Assembly (NCBI GenBank): GCA_030052745.1
Contig: JANBVO010000003.1
Location: forward strand, 496,001-560,000
DNA length: 64,000 bases
DNA from: Pleurostoma richardsiae
Taxonomy: Eukaryota; Ascomycota; Sordariomycetes; Calosphaeriales; Pleurostomataceae
Direction of reading: 5' to 3'
In this document: piece by piece, positions 45,918 to 57,123 of the stretch
Layout: the number at the start of each line of letters is the position of its first letter
Numbering within the stretch: position 1 is the stretch's first letter
Notes under the pieces: model-generated
Seen by the model: only the letters and a program-made list of their open reading frames with translations
Databases searched by the model: none
What the model was told of the DNA's origin: nothing
Position numbers and translations under genes: made by a program

Positions 45918-47707
45918 TCAATCTTTTGCAATCCAAGCCTGACGACCGACATCGTATTCTCTCGTGATATCTTCGGAGTCGCTGTAAGTCTTTCCCCGTT
46001 TGCAGGTCAAGAAAGCTTTCCCCGACGAACCGTCGGGTAAAACGATCCGGACATGATATACCCTGCACGACTCTGGTAGAGTTGGTCGACTCAGGTCTCG
46101 GTGTTGGGGCAGGCTAGCGAAGAGAGATTCATCGTCATCTGTGACATCGTTGTAATGGTTCCCTTCCTCGATTCGCATAACTTCTTCTGCCACAGAAGCT
46201 GCAAATCTTGAGTCCCAAATACCCTCCTTAGAAGGAATAGCGCGCAGAAGCCTGATGGCCTGAAGCCTGATGTGGTGAATCCGGCAGTGGAGGGCCGTGT
46301 AATACAGAGGCGGGGCCCATCCAATATCGGCACTGAAGAAAAAGAGCTCAGAGCCGGATCTAAAAACAGGATTATTCGAGTTGTGAACTGCACGAACACC
46401 TTCCAGAACCTTGAATGAGTGGGCGATTATAGAAGCGAAGCCATTGCCGTGAGAATCAAAGGCCATCTCATCGTCCGGCTTGAGGCATGTATCGGCCAGG
46501 ATGTTCGCCATGATATAGTGAAGGAACAGAAGCTGGTAACCGATCTTCGGTACGACGCCCAGCTGAGCCTGGAAATGGACTCGGGACGCTTTATAGCTTT
46601 TGAACCACGTCGCCAGGTCCGATTTGATGCGCTGCTGATCGTCGAGTAGACCTTGTCCCGGAGCCGAGTCTACAGAGTCTTCCAACATGATTCCTGAGCC
46701 GCAACGTCCTTCCAGATGGAGGATATCGTTGAGGAGATGGTCCAGATTATTCCTCGCTTGGGCCACGTTCTCGAATGTGATAGACAAAGGCTGGTGAACT
46801 GAGAAGTTTGGGGTTGGAGGCACCCGGTAACCCTGGCCAAACTGTACCGCCAGCAAATTCATGCGAGTGAAAGCTTCGACAAGATAATCATCAATGAAAT
46901 CCCGGTTGGATGCCCGACCAGGGATGTCGCAAGTTTCGACTCTCTGCTCCGAATATCGCAGGAGCCTAGCTAGCAGCTTTATCCCGTTTCGCAGGTGGTT
47001 GTTACCTGTATGGTCGCAACCGCGCAGAAATTCTAGACAGATGAATAGCATACAGGCAATAAGAGCAACGCGAAGCGAGGCCTTATCCTGAGAGCCGCAA
47101 TGTGGCCGGAGGAGGTGATTGATGGCCATGTTGTACTGACGCAGGGTGAACTGCTCGATCAGATCAGGGTTCCTATACAAGGCAATTCCATCCATGCCGA
47201 CGGAGACTGCCTTGTGAGCTGAGCTCAGGGCCAGCGTGGCGTGGAAGATAGACGGCTCCTCCAAGCTCGCTTGAACAACGAGCGTTTTCCAGAACGCCGA
47301 CCCAAAGGGTCCTTGCAACTTCACGACGGTTCGGCACCGAAACCACTCAAGGTAGTCATGCTCATCCTGGCTCGTCGGGCCGACACTGCCAAGCTGGATT
47401 TGTTTCGTTGGGCTAGGATAGACAACATCGACGGTACTCCCTCCTCCCCAAACTCCATAGCCCTCACAAATGCGACCACTCGATACGCACTTCAGGCATG
47501 AAGGACGGCCCTCATCACACTTGACCTTGCGAATCCTTGGACACGATGAGTATATGATCTAAATAGGAGAGGGTCTGAATCGACTGAGAGTGGCTTGGCT
47601 CACTTGCAGGTTCGGCAACCGGTTTTCACCTTCGATCTGGAACGGCGCTTGCCTACGTGCTCCGGATGCTGAAGTCCAGATGGCTGATCGCGTCTCGCAC
47701 TGCACAT
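45918..47707 (-). CDS. Zn2Cys6 transcription factor with fungal-specific regulatory domain
   Basis: Exons are 47707-47604 and 47535-45918 (573 aa). The 68-nt intron interrupts the zinc cluster: KVKTGCRTC then KIRKVKCDEGRPSCLKCVSS and GRIC, with spacing C-x2-C-x6-C-x6-C-x2-C-x6-C. After a short linker (WGGGSTVDVVYPSPTK) comes a long helical domain of the type shared by many ascomycete zinc-cluster regulators (FWKTLVVQASLEEPSIFHAT, MLFICLEFLRGCDHTGNNHL, GSELFFFSADIGWAPPLYYT). The start is the ATG at 47707; open sequence upstream in this frame lacks another ATG. By its place next to the dehydrogenase it might control it, but a two-gene cluster is weak evidence. Confidence 0.88.
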
Positions 47708-48187
47708 TCTCTTTCCCACCGTGCTTTGCCTGTATGATAGCGAACATATATGAGGACATGGCAGCTGATTGCAGATCAATATGTGCGGCGTTGCTCGTCC
47801 CCTGAGAATTGACGTTGGAGCTTCCCTTATCACGTGGCCACGGACATACCACTAGTGTGGATACAGCGCTAAATTATAAGCTAAAATGCAGTAAAGGCTG
47901 TAAGTACTAGGCAGCTTCTGGAGAATTTTAGTGGCCGTTGCTGGGCCAGACTAAGGCTCTCGAAATCGCGTCGCATCTGGTGCATTCAAAGAAATTCTGC
48001 CTCTATATACATGCCGGCACACATCAAGGCAGCAACCTCACCTTTATTGCAAACGAATTTCAGCGTCAACCTTTTCCTGTATTCGGATACCTCATAGATA
48101 CAACAAGGCTATTTTCTTCAGCTCGTTTGTTGTCGACTCGGCCCTCGACTCGACCGACTCCTTCGACCTCTTCAAACTCCCGCCAGG
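47708..48187. promoter_or_regulatory. Divergent promoter region, zinc-cluster gene and NUP53
   Basis: 480 bp between two divergent starts; AT-rich in the middle (about 47860-47935) and CT-rich just before 48188. No gene seen. Confidence 0.5.
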
Positions 48188-49542
48188 ATGGCGCCTCTGA
48201 TCTTGCACAATGTCCCAGACGACGAGCTGTATATTGGCGACGATGGCATACAACGGCCATACGCGATGGTGTTCCCGCAGTGAGTTACCACTGCGGATGC
48301 TCCTGTCACTGCACCCGCTAACTAATAGTTGCCAGGCATGATGGACATGGCGCTACCACCCGCACTCGACGAACCGAGCGAGAGACCGGCGCTTTCGGCA
48401 CATCATCACGAAGATCGCGCTCCAAGACCGGCACACCTGCGAGACGCGAGGACCCGACGATACAGTCAGCGGACAAGGTCTTTGGCAGCTGGCTGAAGAA
48501 AGACCAGCCGCAGCCTAGCAGCACCGCGACGACGCCACAGCGGAAGGGGAGCATCGCCGCATCCGCCTCTCAGCCGGACGTCACCGGCCAGTCGCCCGAC
48601 GACGACGCCGCGGCAACACCCACTCCGGCCCGTGTCGTTCAGAAGGTTCCGACGGAGGTCATATTGAGGGGTTACAAGTCGCCGCAGCAGCAGTACGCCG
48701 CCATAAGTCGCTACGAGGACATCGCAGGTCGAGTGTGCGAGGACTACCCGCGTGATCCGCCCATTGAGAACAGGAGGTACAAGTCGGAGCTGCGGGACCC
48801 GGCGTTCACGCGCCGGCGTGCGCTGACTCCGGAGGAGCGGGCCAAGGTGAACCGGGTGGCCGGCGGCGAGCACTGGATCAAAATCACGTTCGAGTCTGAG
48901 CAGGCCGCAGACGCCGCCGTCTTCGCCTCGCCACAGAGCATCCTGGGCTGCCTCATCTTCGCGGAACCCTACCACGGCTTCCCACCCCACCAGGACGAAG
49001 CGGTCCTTGATGCGACCACCGCTACGCTCGGCGACGAGCTACCGCAGTCGTGGAGGCGGCCGGGCAGAGCCGGGAGCAGATCGGCCGCCGAACTGCGCAC
49101 GCCGTTCCGCGCGGCGCTCGACAACACCGACCTGTCCCCTCCGCAGTCGCTAACATCTTCCCGGACCGTCGAGAGCGGGACGGTAGCCACCGGCGTGAGT
49201 ACGCTCTCGTCCGCAACCGTGACCGGCCAGGACTCGGCACCACCCCCCGCCCTCGACTCAGACAGCAACTACTGCACCAACCTGCCAGTCGCACGGAAGG
49301 TTAAGCTCCTCCCGGCGGAGCAGGCGCTGATGCCGCAGTTGTCCTACACGCAGCGAGTCCTGAACAGGGTCCCATTCCTCAAGTGGTTCAGCGGCTCCAT
49401 GATCGGGAACGAGGTGCCCCGGACCGATTCCGGGGAGTTCGACTGGGACAAGGCGAGCCTGTACTGGAAGCTGATCTGGTGGCTGGACTCGGTGTTTGGG
49501 CTCTTTAGGGGAGAGATCCTGAATGCCGACAAGGATGACTAG
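48188..49542 (+). CDS. NUP53: Nucleoporin NUP53 (NUP35-type RRM)
   Basis: A nuclear pore inner-ring component that contacts membranes and Nup170/Nup192-type scaffolds. Exons are 48188-48279 and 48336-49542 (432 aa); the 56-nt intron has CTAACTAA before a CCAG acceptor. The order matches the family: a short N-terminal motif ([19 protein letters not shown]), a Ser/Arg-rich linker with [10 protein letters not shown], then the Nup35-type RRM at about residues 138-245 ([51 protein letters not shown]). After a disordered stretch comes a C-terminal amphipathic helix ([18 protein letters not shown]) that is known in Nup53 to bind membrane. GC-rich codons throughout. The start is the first ATG of the exon. 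Confidence 0.93.
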
Positions 49543-49818
49543 GGTGGGCATGCGCTGCGAGATCTTCTACCAGACTCAGGGTCGTGGTTTGGTTTCACTA
49601 CAGGCGTTTGGATGGAACGCATCAGCATTGTGGTTTTGGGAAGCGCGTCACGTAGAGCTGTGAGGTCAAAAGAACATGTACGAATTATCTCAGAAATACC
49701 TCCCTAATACGATGAGGCCAGACCGGTCCATGCATAGAGCCCCAGGTGTCCGATGATGCCTCTTATAACGCCGTAAAAGATCCATGGGTATTAACTACAT
49801 CAGCATAGCTGGTCCTCT

Positions 49819-51195
49819 CTAGTGGCCGACACCCTCCGTCCCAGTCCACGTCGGCTCCCTTTGCTGGGAGCTCCCCGGGCTCGTGTCCGGCGTGTCCGCT
49901 TCTCCCATCTTCCCAGCACCTTCATCCCTCCACGGATGCTCCTCTTCCTCCTCCCCGGCCGGCAGCCCAGACGAGGACGCCTTAACGGTCGCCGATGACG
50001 ATTCAGCCGCAAGGGCTCCTCCGCCCAGCACGTCCTCCGAGTCGACAGGGATCGGCGGCGGCGAGAACGGCCGGGTGATCCGCGGCCTGTTGAGCTCCGA
50101 AAACACGCTGTCCGCGTCGCCCTGCAGCCTCGGCTCCGACAGCGCCCCGGACAAGCTCTGGTACGGCACGATCCCGGCGCCCAGGCTGTCCGCGCGGCCG
50201 TGCGCGGCCGCCACGCCGCTGTCCGACGCCGAGTCGGCGAGGATGCTCTTCGGCGGCAGGATGCTGAACAGCTTGCTCGGCTCGGCGCCGCCGCCCTGCC
50301 CACCGGCCCCGCCGGGGTCCTCCTCGGTGGCGAACAGGTCCGTGCCCTTCTCGAGCAGGTCGTCGAGCCCGCCGCCCGACCACCCCTTGCGCGCGAGGCT
50401 CTCGAAGATGTCGACCTCGGCGCGCACGAGGCTGCACGTGGCGTCGAGGATGCGCGCGCTGGTGTCCTGGCTGTCGCGCAGCAGCGTGCGGGCGTGCTCG
50501 CCGTGCAGCGCCGTCAGGCCGTCCAGCTTGGTCGTCAGCTCGACGAGGTGGCTGCGGAACTTGGCCACGTCGCGCCGCCGCTGCCGGTGCAGCTTGATCC
50601 CCTCCTTCTCCAGCCGCCGGATCTCCTGCGACTGCCGCCGCACCGCCCGCTGGTAGCCGTCGTCCTCCTCCTCCACGCCCCGCCGCCACTTGTCCAGCTC
50701 GTGCAGGATCGGCACCTCGAACGACCGGTACACCGTGTCGGACAGGATCTGCTCGTGGTTCGCGATCAGGTGGTGCACGCCCGCCGCCGCCAGCAGGTTG
50801 TCCGCCGTGCAGGAGCCCTTGGCGTTGAAGGAGTTGGACAGGGATGCCGCGGCCGGCGGGCCGAGCGCGTCGGCGCGTGCCTCCTTGAGCCGCGCGCACG
50901 ATTCGAGCGCGGAGCCGAACGCGGAGGCCGCGGTGCCCAGAGCTGCGAGCGCCACGCGGTAGGACTTAGCGCTGGCGATCAGGTCGGAGTACGCGGCCTG
51001 CGACTGCTCGAGGTCGGCGGGGGTGAGCACGGCGTGGACGGGGCGCGGCGGTGGTGGTAAAGGGAGGTTGTAGGCGGAGATGGGGTTGGCGGTCGACGCG
51101 TAGGAGTATGTGGGCGACGCGGGGACGGGTGGGAGCTGTGACGGGGTCGGCGAGGGCGGCCTGGCGTCGTCCGCGGCCGGGTGCGCCGTGGCCAT
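49819..51195 (-). CDS. IVY1: IVY1-like phospholipid-binding (I-BAR-type) protein
   Basis: A single-exon frame of 458 aa, ATG at 51195. The N-terminus is Pro/Ser-rich, followed by the conserved AYNLPLPPPPRPVHAVLTPA and a long helical region (residues about 60-270) with YSDLIASAKSYRVALAALGT, LIANHEQILSDTVYRSFEVP and a charged coiled coil (RRQSQEIRRLEKEGIKLHRQ). This is the order of fungal Ivy1 proteins. In yeast, Ivy1 sits on the vacuole membrane, binds phospholipids, Vps33 and Ypt7, and links to the EGO/TORC1 pathway. The C-terminal ~190 residues are Ser/Gly/Glu-rich and likely disordered. Convergent with NUP53, 276 bp apart. Confidence 0.85.
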   Translation of the reverse strand: MATAHPAADDARPPSPTPSQLPPVPASPTYSYASTANPISAYNLPLPPPPRPVHAVLTPADLEQSQAAYSDLIASAKSYRVALAALGTAASAFGSALESCARLKEARADALGPPAAASLSNSFNAKGSCTADNLLAAAGVHHLIANHEQILSDTVYRSFEVPILHELDKWRRGVEEEDDGYQRAVRRQSQEIRRLEKEGIKLHRQRRRDVAKFRSHLVELTTKLDGLTALHGEHARTLLRDSQDTSARILDATCSLVRAEVDIFESLARKGWSGGGLDDLLEKGTDLFATEEDPGGAGGQGGGAEPSKLFSILPPKSILADSASDSGVAAAHGRADSLGAGIVPYQSLSGALSEPRLQGDADSVFSELNRPRITRPFSPPPIPVDSEDVLGGGALAAESSSATVKASSSGLPAGEEEEEHPWRDEGAGKMGEADTPDTSPGSSQQREPTWTGTEGVGH

Positions 51196-52421
51196 GGCTC
51201 GGAGTGGTCGGTTTTTGTTTACCGGGAGAGGTTCGGTGATCTGCGTTGGAGCCAGAACTGGCCCGCGTTTCCCGTGAGGGTATTGTCCGCTAGAGCTTAG
51301 AGATGCAGCATCCGTCAGGGGCAGCGAGCAGCAAACAGAAGACGTGCTATCATTAGCATGATAATGATACCGAATACCAGAAGAACACGTAAAGATCTAG
51401 CTCACGCCGGTGTGGAGTCCAGATGCGAGAGATTGTATTGTATCTTTGGCTGGCTGCAGTGGCCGCGTGTGATCCAAGGCAGCTGACGGAGCCAACCCCG
51501 GCTTCCCTGTGATCAGGAACGCTGGCCAACCGTGGGGCACGATAAGAAAAGCGGTGTCCCGATATGGTAATGTGTGGTGGCAGAATGACTCCCTCGACGA
51601 CATATCAGCCAACGCCTTGACCGGCACAGGATCCGAATTCTCTCATACGGGAGATGTTCTTTTCTCTTTGTTGTGTCCAGGTGGTCGCGCAGAATCTCAT
51701 CATAAGCGAAGAGGCGCCAGTGACCAATAGAGTGCTTCGTTCCTCGAAACCCATCAGAACCCTTACCTGGTACCCGCCGCTTGTCTGTGATGGCGAGATG
51801 AGAGCAGTACTCGTGAATCTATGTATCACGCATTCACCCATGCATGGAGCATCGGCGCTTGCTAGATGACTGATATCTGGCGTGGTGCCTTTCAAACCTC
51901 AGTTAGATAATGTGGTGCCCGATACGATGCTGCTTCGCAGCAGTGGCTCTCCTGTAACTTCATACTATCCGAATGGGATGATCCTTCCCATCACCCTACA
52001 TATCACGATGCTTTTTAATAAGTTATGAATGTAATCAGCTTGGTTCTAAGGTGTCTAATTCTTCGTCAACAAGAGATGCAAAGCGGAAGCTTGCTAGAAT
52101 GTCGAAGAAAAAGGACCGTCAAGGCCGTTCCCCTGTACACAGTTTGCTCTGCTCGAATGCGCGTACGGAGAAGCCTGTAAGCCGTCGCTATCAAGGTGGC
52201 TTCGTCCATACTGCCTGTAAGGAGCTGGAAGGTTATCCACTTCCTCTCCACCGACACTGAGAATCCTTAATATACGGTCCTAGCATGAGCCATTCTTAAT
52301 CGCTAGCTAGCCGCCCTAATTCCTAGCCAAGCTAAGGCCATTTGAAAGCCCCAACACGAGAAATATATGGACTGGCTGCTCCTCGCCTGTTCCAATTCAG
52401 GAATCAAGATAGGGACAGCTC
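51196..52421. other. Intergenic between the IVY1 start and the APT1 3' end
   Basis: Includes the IVY1 promoter on the minus strand and the APT1 3' UTR. Small frames (51397-51627 minus, 51605-51895 minus, 52051-52260 plus) carry no motif. AT content rises after 51.9 kb. Confidence 0.4.
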
Positions 52422-53516
52422 TTAAAGCTCAGACTTTCCATCGTCTTTCTTGTCGTTCGCACTGTCTCCTTTGGGAGGCAAGCGTTCCCTCAGGAACTCC
52501 TCAACGTCATCCAGCTCCTCCAGACACGCCGAGTGGCCCATTCCCCTGGATATGTGTCAGCAGAAGTCCATATTTCAAGTCCCACTAGGGCCTGAGAGTG
52601 TTGACGAGGTGACAGTAAAGAAGAAATCACGAGGAGAAGAAGAAACAAGGAGAGGCAAGTGCCGAAACGTACGGATACTCCTTCCATGTGACCTTATATC
52701 CGAGCGTGTTAAGCATCTGGTAGCTCAGCTTGCCCAGTACCGTCTTCACCACGGGATCCTCGTCGCCGTGGCACATGAGCAACGGTGTGTCCTGGTTGAG
52801 CTCCGGCTTCGGCAGCAACTGGCGGAACTTGCGGTTCAGAAGCAGCCACGACGACATGCCAATGATGCCGCCCAGCTTAACGGGCGCCGTGAGGCCCGAG
52901 ATGATGGACATGGCGCCGCCCTGCGAGAAGCCGCCCAGCACGATGCGGTCCGAGGGGATGCCGGCGTCGATCTCGGCCTGAATCAGAGAGTGGAAGTACT
53001 CGATGGAGACCTTGACGCCCGCCTCGTCCTCGGGCCGGCGGAAGGGATCCATCTCGTCCGCGAGCTCTTTCTATTACGGCTGTGAGTATGACGGATGACT
53101 AAGCACAGGAACAGTGGCCAGAACTCACGATATCAAACCATCCTGGCATACGGTAGCCGCCCTGAGTAAAGGGGTGATCGGTTAGTCGAAGAATCCATTC
53201 CTGAAGTATGTAATGATGCAGTCCCAGTCCATGCTCTCCTTGCGACCACGGTCTTAGGCTCTTTCTAACAGGGGCTACCCATCACGTGCACGCAGCCAAG
53301 TGGACAGCAGAGAGAACTCACGTTGACAGTGATGGGGATGGACGGCGCGTTCGGCAGGATGAACTTGACCTCGTCAAGACGCTGGCGCCGGCGCCAGTTC
53401 TCCACAGCCGAGGCCCAGCCGTGGCCTGAGTCGCCCAGGCCGTGGGCGAAGATGACCGTGGCCGTGTGCTGCTTCGGCGAGGGGAAGACGAGCGGCGGGG
53501 CGCGGCGCATCGCCAT
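52422..53516 (-). CDS. APT1: Acyl-protein thioesterase 1
   Basis: Removes palmitate from S-acylated proteins in the cytosol. Four exons: 53516-53322, 53161-53129 (33 nt), 53070-52673 and 52545-52422 (249 aa). Introns are 160, 58 and 127 nt. Motifs: VIFAHGLGDSGHGW (oxyanion region), the small exon GGYRMPGWFDI, the nucleophile in VLGGFSQGGAMS (Ser about 125), GMSSWLL, the Asp in CHGDEDPVV, and the His in PGMGHSAC. Size and order match the family. The C-terminus ends in a short Lys/Asp tail. The chosen ATG (53516) matches usual starts, but the frame runs on upstream to an ATG at 53603 and would add a hydrophobic leader (see findings). It is divergent from the dioxygenase-like gene at 54112. Confidence 0.93.
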
Positions 53517-54111
53517 CTTGGGCTCTTGCTCTGCGATTTGTGACTGGTGGGAAGGCGAAGCTAGGCTGAATAATAGGACAGTCAGGAAGAAGAATGGATG
53601 CATGCGCTTGTGTAAGCAAGAGGGTCCGGAGCGTGGCCGGCTGCGGAGCAGAGAGGATGAAGGAAAGACGGGAGTGTGCGATCGGAATAGAGGGGCCGAA
53701 GTCTCGGCGCGATGGGTCGCGGAGTGCGGAGCTGCGCGCTAAAGATTCCGTTGGAAACGAGTGGGAATGGCAATGTAACCGTACTTCCGTACTGCCGGTG
53801 GGCTAATGTTCGAACGCAACAGCAACGGCAGAGCACAACCCTGTGCCGATGCTGTCGGATGTCAAACGCCTTATAAGGCCATTTCTGCGGCCAACAGTTT
53901 TACCCGCTACGCGAAAAGCTCCGATCGGAAACTCCTGTCCCTCACTGCTTAACTGAGCCTTATTAATCCAGGGGCTCCACAGGTCTCCAACAGCTTCAGA
54001 CCTCAGCTCACAATAGCCGAGCGGCAGACGCTACGGATCGATCCCTTATAAGGGGCTGTAAGCCTTTCCGTAGCTCTGCATCGTCACTGCCGTCATCCAG
54101 CTGGAGCCGCA
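53517..54111. promoter_or_regulatory. Divergent promoter region, APT1 and dioxygenase-like gene
   Basis: 595 bp. CTTATAAG at 54045-54052, about 60 bp before the plus-strand ATG, is a likely TATA element. A second TTATAAGG lies near 53871. An in-frame upstream ATG for APT1 lies at 53603. Confidence 0.5.
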
Positions 54112-55321
54112 ATGTTCCAGCCCAGAGCTCTGCTTGCAGTGCTCCTTCCCGTTGTCGTCGGCGTCCTAGCGTTTCTCTACACTTCCCCGTCCGCTCAGGA
54201 ACTCATGTCCTCCAGATACTTGAGAGCCTTCTCCGCGCTTCCTGCATTCTTAACGTCAAATAAGCTCTCAGGCTTCTCCACGAGCACGAATATGCCCAAG
54301 AGGACACCGGTGTACTATTTCAGTCATGGAGGAGTGAGCTCGACCCCTGAACTGGCTTGAAAATCTTGGATAACCCCGTATATCCGGGACAGTGCCTTAC
54401 TGATTTGAGCTTCCAGCCCGATGTCATGTACAACACAGACCATGCTGTATATCCAGTCCTTCAGGAGATTGGCAAGGAGATCACCCAGAAGGTGAAGCCG
54501 AAGGCCGTTGTCGTCTTCTCGGCGCATTGGATGGGCAAGCCGGACACCATCCTGGTTAACAATGCCGAGATCACGGATATAATATACGAGTAAGGCAACC
54601 CTAGCCTAGCAGTTGACCTTCTATTCGTTGGCGACTTGCCTGATGTGCTGCAGCTTCTATGGCTTCCCGGATTACTTCTACGAAGCCCAATACCCCAATG
54701 TAGGCAGTACCGAGCTGGCGAATAAGATACTCGGCCTCCTCTCCGACGCCGGGATCAAAGCCGAGGGCACGTCGCGCGGCCTGGACCACGGCGTCTGGGC
54801 GGGTTTTCATGTCGGTGAGTTCCGCCTCCGGACGCTTATCTCACTCAACACCAGTCTGACGCCGCCCCACTGCCTTCCACCCGGAGCATAACCCCCTGAA
54901 CGTGCCCCTCGTGCAGGTCAGCCTCTACCACTCCGAGGACCCGGACGCGCACTACCGCCTGGGCCAGGCCGTCGCGCCGCTCCGCGACGAGGGCATCGTC
55001 ATCATCGGCGCCGGCATGTCCGTCCACAACCTGCGGGACATGGCCCGGACCTACGACGACCCGACCCCGCTGCCGTACGCGGTGTCGTTCGACGCGGCGC
55101 TCAAGGAGGCCGCCGAGGCGCCGCCGGCGGAGCGCCAGGCGCGGATGCGGGAGCTGTGCTGGCGCAAGGACGCCAGGCAGGCGCACCCGTGGATGGACCA
55201 CCTGCTGCCGGTGCACGTGGTCGCGGGGGCGGCTGGGGAGGACCGGGGGACGCAGCTGTGGACCATGCAGGAGGGATGCTTTGCCTGGGCTCAGTATCGG
55301 TTCGGGGACGTGCCTAGTTAG
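54112..55321 (+). CDS. LigB-family extradiol dioxygenase (4,5-DOPA dioxygenase-like), with an odd last intron
   Basis: Best model: exons 54112-54333, 54417-54589, 54654-54814 and 54873-55321 (334 aa). The N-terminus has a membrane anchor or signal (LLAVLLPVVVGVLAFLYTSP). The catalytic part follows the LigB/DODA family: VYYFSHGG, PKAVVVFSAHWMGKPDTI, IIYDFYGFPDYFYEAQYP, SRGLDHGVWAGFHV, HNPLNVPLVQVSLY, IVIIGAGMSVHNLRDM. His residues in the SHGG, SAHW and DHGVW motifs are the expected iron or catalytic ligands. The first two introns (83 and 64 nt) are normal. The third (54815-54872) has GTGAGT and a CTGAC branch but ends in TG where AG is expected; every nearby AG gives an early stop. So the gene either uses a TG acceptor or is recently disabled. 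Confidence 0.8.
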
Positions 55322-56822
55322 ACCGGACAAATCTTTCTGCCACCTGAAGACGTGCTTGGTTCCCTTTTTCCCAGACGTTCAGTAAGCATACTTATGCAGG
55401 GAGATGCGGCCTCCCTTTCTGTCGTGATCCGGACATGAGCAACCGCCGGCTGAAATGTGGTATTTGTTAGCACAGACTTACGGTGTTTTAGCCTCGCGAG
55501 TGAAGCTATTATGTACGCCAATTCTAAGAAACCGGGTCGTAGACGAGGAGTGGATCTTCCAGCCTTCTCGCTCCGCTCTAGACCAGCCTTCCTCCGGAGT
55601 GGACTTGGTACCAGGCGAGTGGATTGCAGAATGGACATCGGAGACTGACCCACGCAGAATGCATCCATCTGGCTGGTGCTACCCACGCTTTGCCGATCCA
55701 TCTTACCGCAGGATGAAATCACACCTCTGCGGGAATAGCGCTGTAATGGCGACGGTCGGTTCAGGATCCGATTTAGCGTAATGATTTGCGGTTCGGACTA
55801 GAGACACAGCATCACTGTGCATAGGCACTAAGCTCACAGATAGCAGATCGAAGCAGACTGCTGACCGAAGATAGAGTAGACAGCAGCCTGCTAGCGAGAT
55901 GTTGCGCATTAGAGCACGGCGTTATTGATCTCAATGTCTTTGAGACTCGCCGACTAGCTGGCCGACAATGGATCTGCAAAGAGCGAAGAGTCTTGGCATC
56001 ATCCTCTTCCGAAGCTCGCAGATCGGAGCCGGGGAAGTGGGGCGTCAAGGGATGCAATGACTGGGTCCAGCCACATTACCCGCCACACGTCATAGCTCGC
56101 GCCACAGCTAACGCTCAATCCACGACGTCATTAGCGCCTTCAAGCTCCACCATACAAACGTCAAGTGCCGGCTAGCGCACCCGTTTGGGGTCAGTGACGA
56201 GACTCCAACACGTTGAGGATCCCCTTGGAGGACCAATTCCTTGGCAATGAGATATACACAGCAACCTTTTTAGATTAGCCGCCTGCCCGGACCGCCTCTA
56301 ATGTCGTCCCGCCGTAGCCATGTTTTCCAGAATAGGTAGCACTGGTTCCCGAAAAGGGCGGATCCGCGGCGTTGCTCGCCTGACGGCCTGCATGACGCCG
56401 GGGCAAAACCTTCTTCTCTGACGTTATTGTTGACGTCTGTTGGGCTGCAGGTCACGGGCGGCCAGTGAGGTCACAGCAAGATGATGGACATGGTTCTTTG
56501 CTTCCCAGCCTTCCCTGCAGATAAGGATACATGCAGATACGAAGTGGGCAAAAAGAGTTTGCCGCGGCGCCCAGCAATTTCGAGCACCTACCGTCGTTTA
56601 TGACGTCAATCATGCGAAGTTACATCCTTTGCAGTGGTGGTGATCCCTTTTGCAAACTTACTATAAGAGTTCCGTCTCTCCAACCTTCTCCTAGGCTCTC
56701 TTCATTTCAGGCCACATCTCACAATCAAACCTAAAGCCACACGGTTACAATACCAAATATCGCGCAGACATCGCAAAACAACAACACAAGCACTTCATCA
56801 CCACAACACCACATCAACCAAC
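55322..56822. other. Intergenic, possible relic
   Basis: A plus-strand frame (55455-55781) reads partly like protein (VDEEWIFQPSRSALDQPSSG, GEWIAEWTSETDPRRMHPSG) but lacks a start with context, introns or a recognised domain. The rest shows nothing. The CA-rich leader just before 56823 belongs to the next small gene. Confidence 0.35.
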
Positions 56823-57123
56823 ATGGGTGCCGTCTTCTCAGCCATCGGCGACTGCATCATGACAGGTACGTATTAACAGTAGCCCGCCGTTGCTCTCCAA
56901 GGGGCACAGTCTGAGCACGCCGCTAACACTATCCCGTGCAGTCGTCAACGCCATCGCCTCGGTCATCATGGCCATCGTCAACGGCATCGTCGCGGTCATC
57001 GGCGCCATCGTCACCTTCCTGACATGCGGCTACTGCGGCCGCCACCGCAGCACTACGACCGGCACGACGGGCAGAAGCAGCTACCGGTGGGGCAGGCGCC
57101 GCCCCGTGACGAGCACGATATAA
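56823..57123 (+). CDS. Short conserved fungal membrane protein (74 aa)
   Basis: Exons are 56823-56865 and 56942-57123; the 76-nt intron has CGCTAACAC and splits a Val codon. The protein starts MGAVFSAIGDCIMTVVNAIA and continues with hydrophobic Ile/Val/Ala repeats with the pattern I-x2-IVNGIV-x2-IGAIV, then FLTCGYCGRH and a basic Ser/Thr/Arg tail. Small proteins of this shape are widespread in Pezizomycotina, usually annotated as hypothetical. One or two membrane-embedded amphipathic helices are likely; the N-terminal MGA could be a myristoylation site. CA-rich leader immediately upstream. It lies 0.85 kb before the NLR-like gene, with no proven link. Confidence 0.8.

Noticed and set aside
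49883-51060. Long plus-strand frames over IVY1
   Set aside because: Opposite-strand shadows of a GC-rich coding exon; the minus frame matches a known family.
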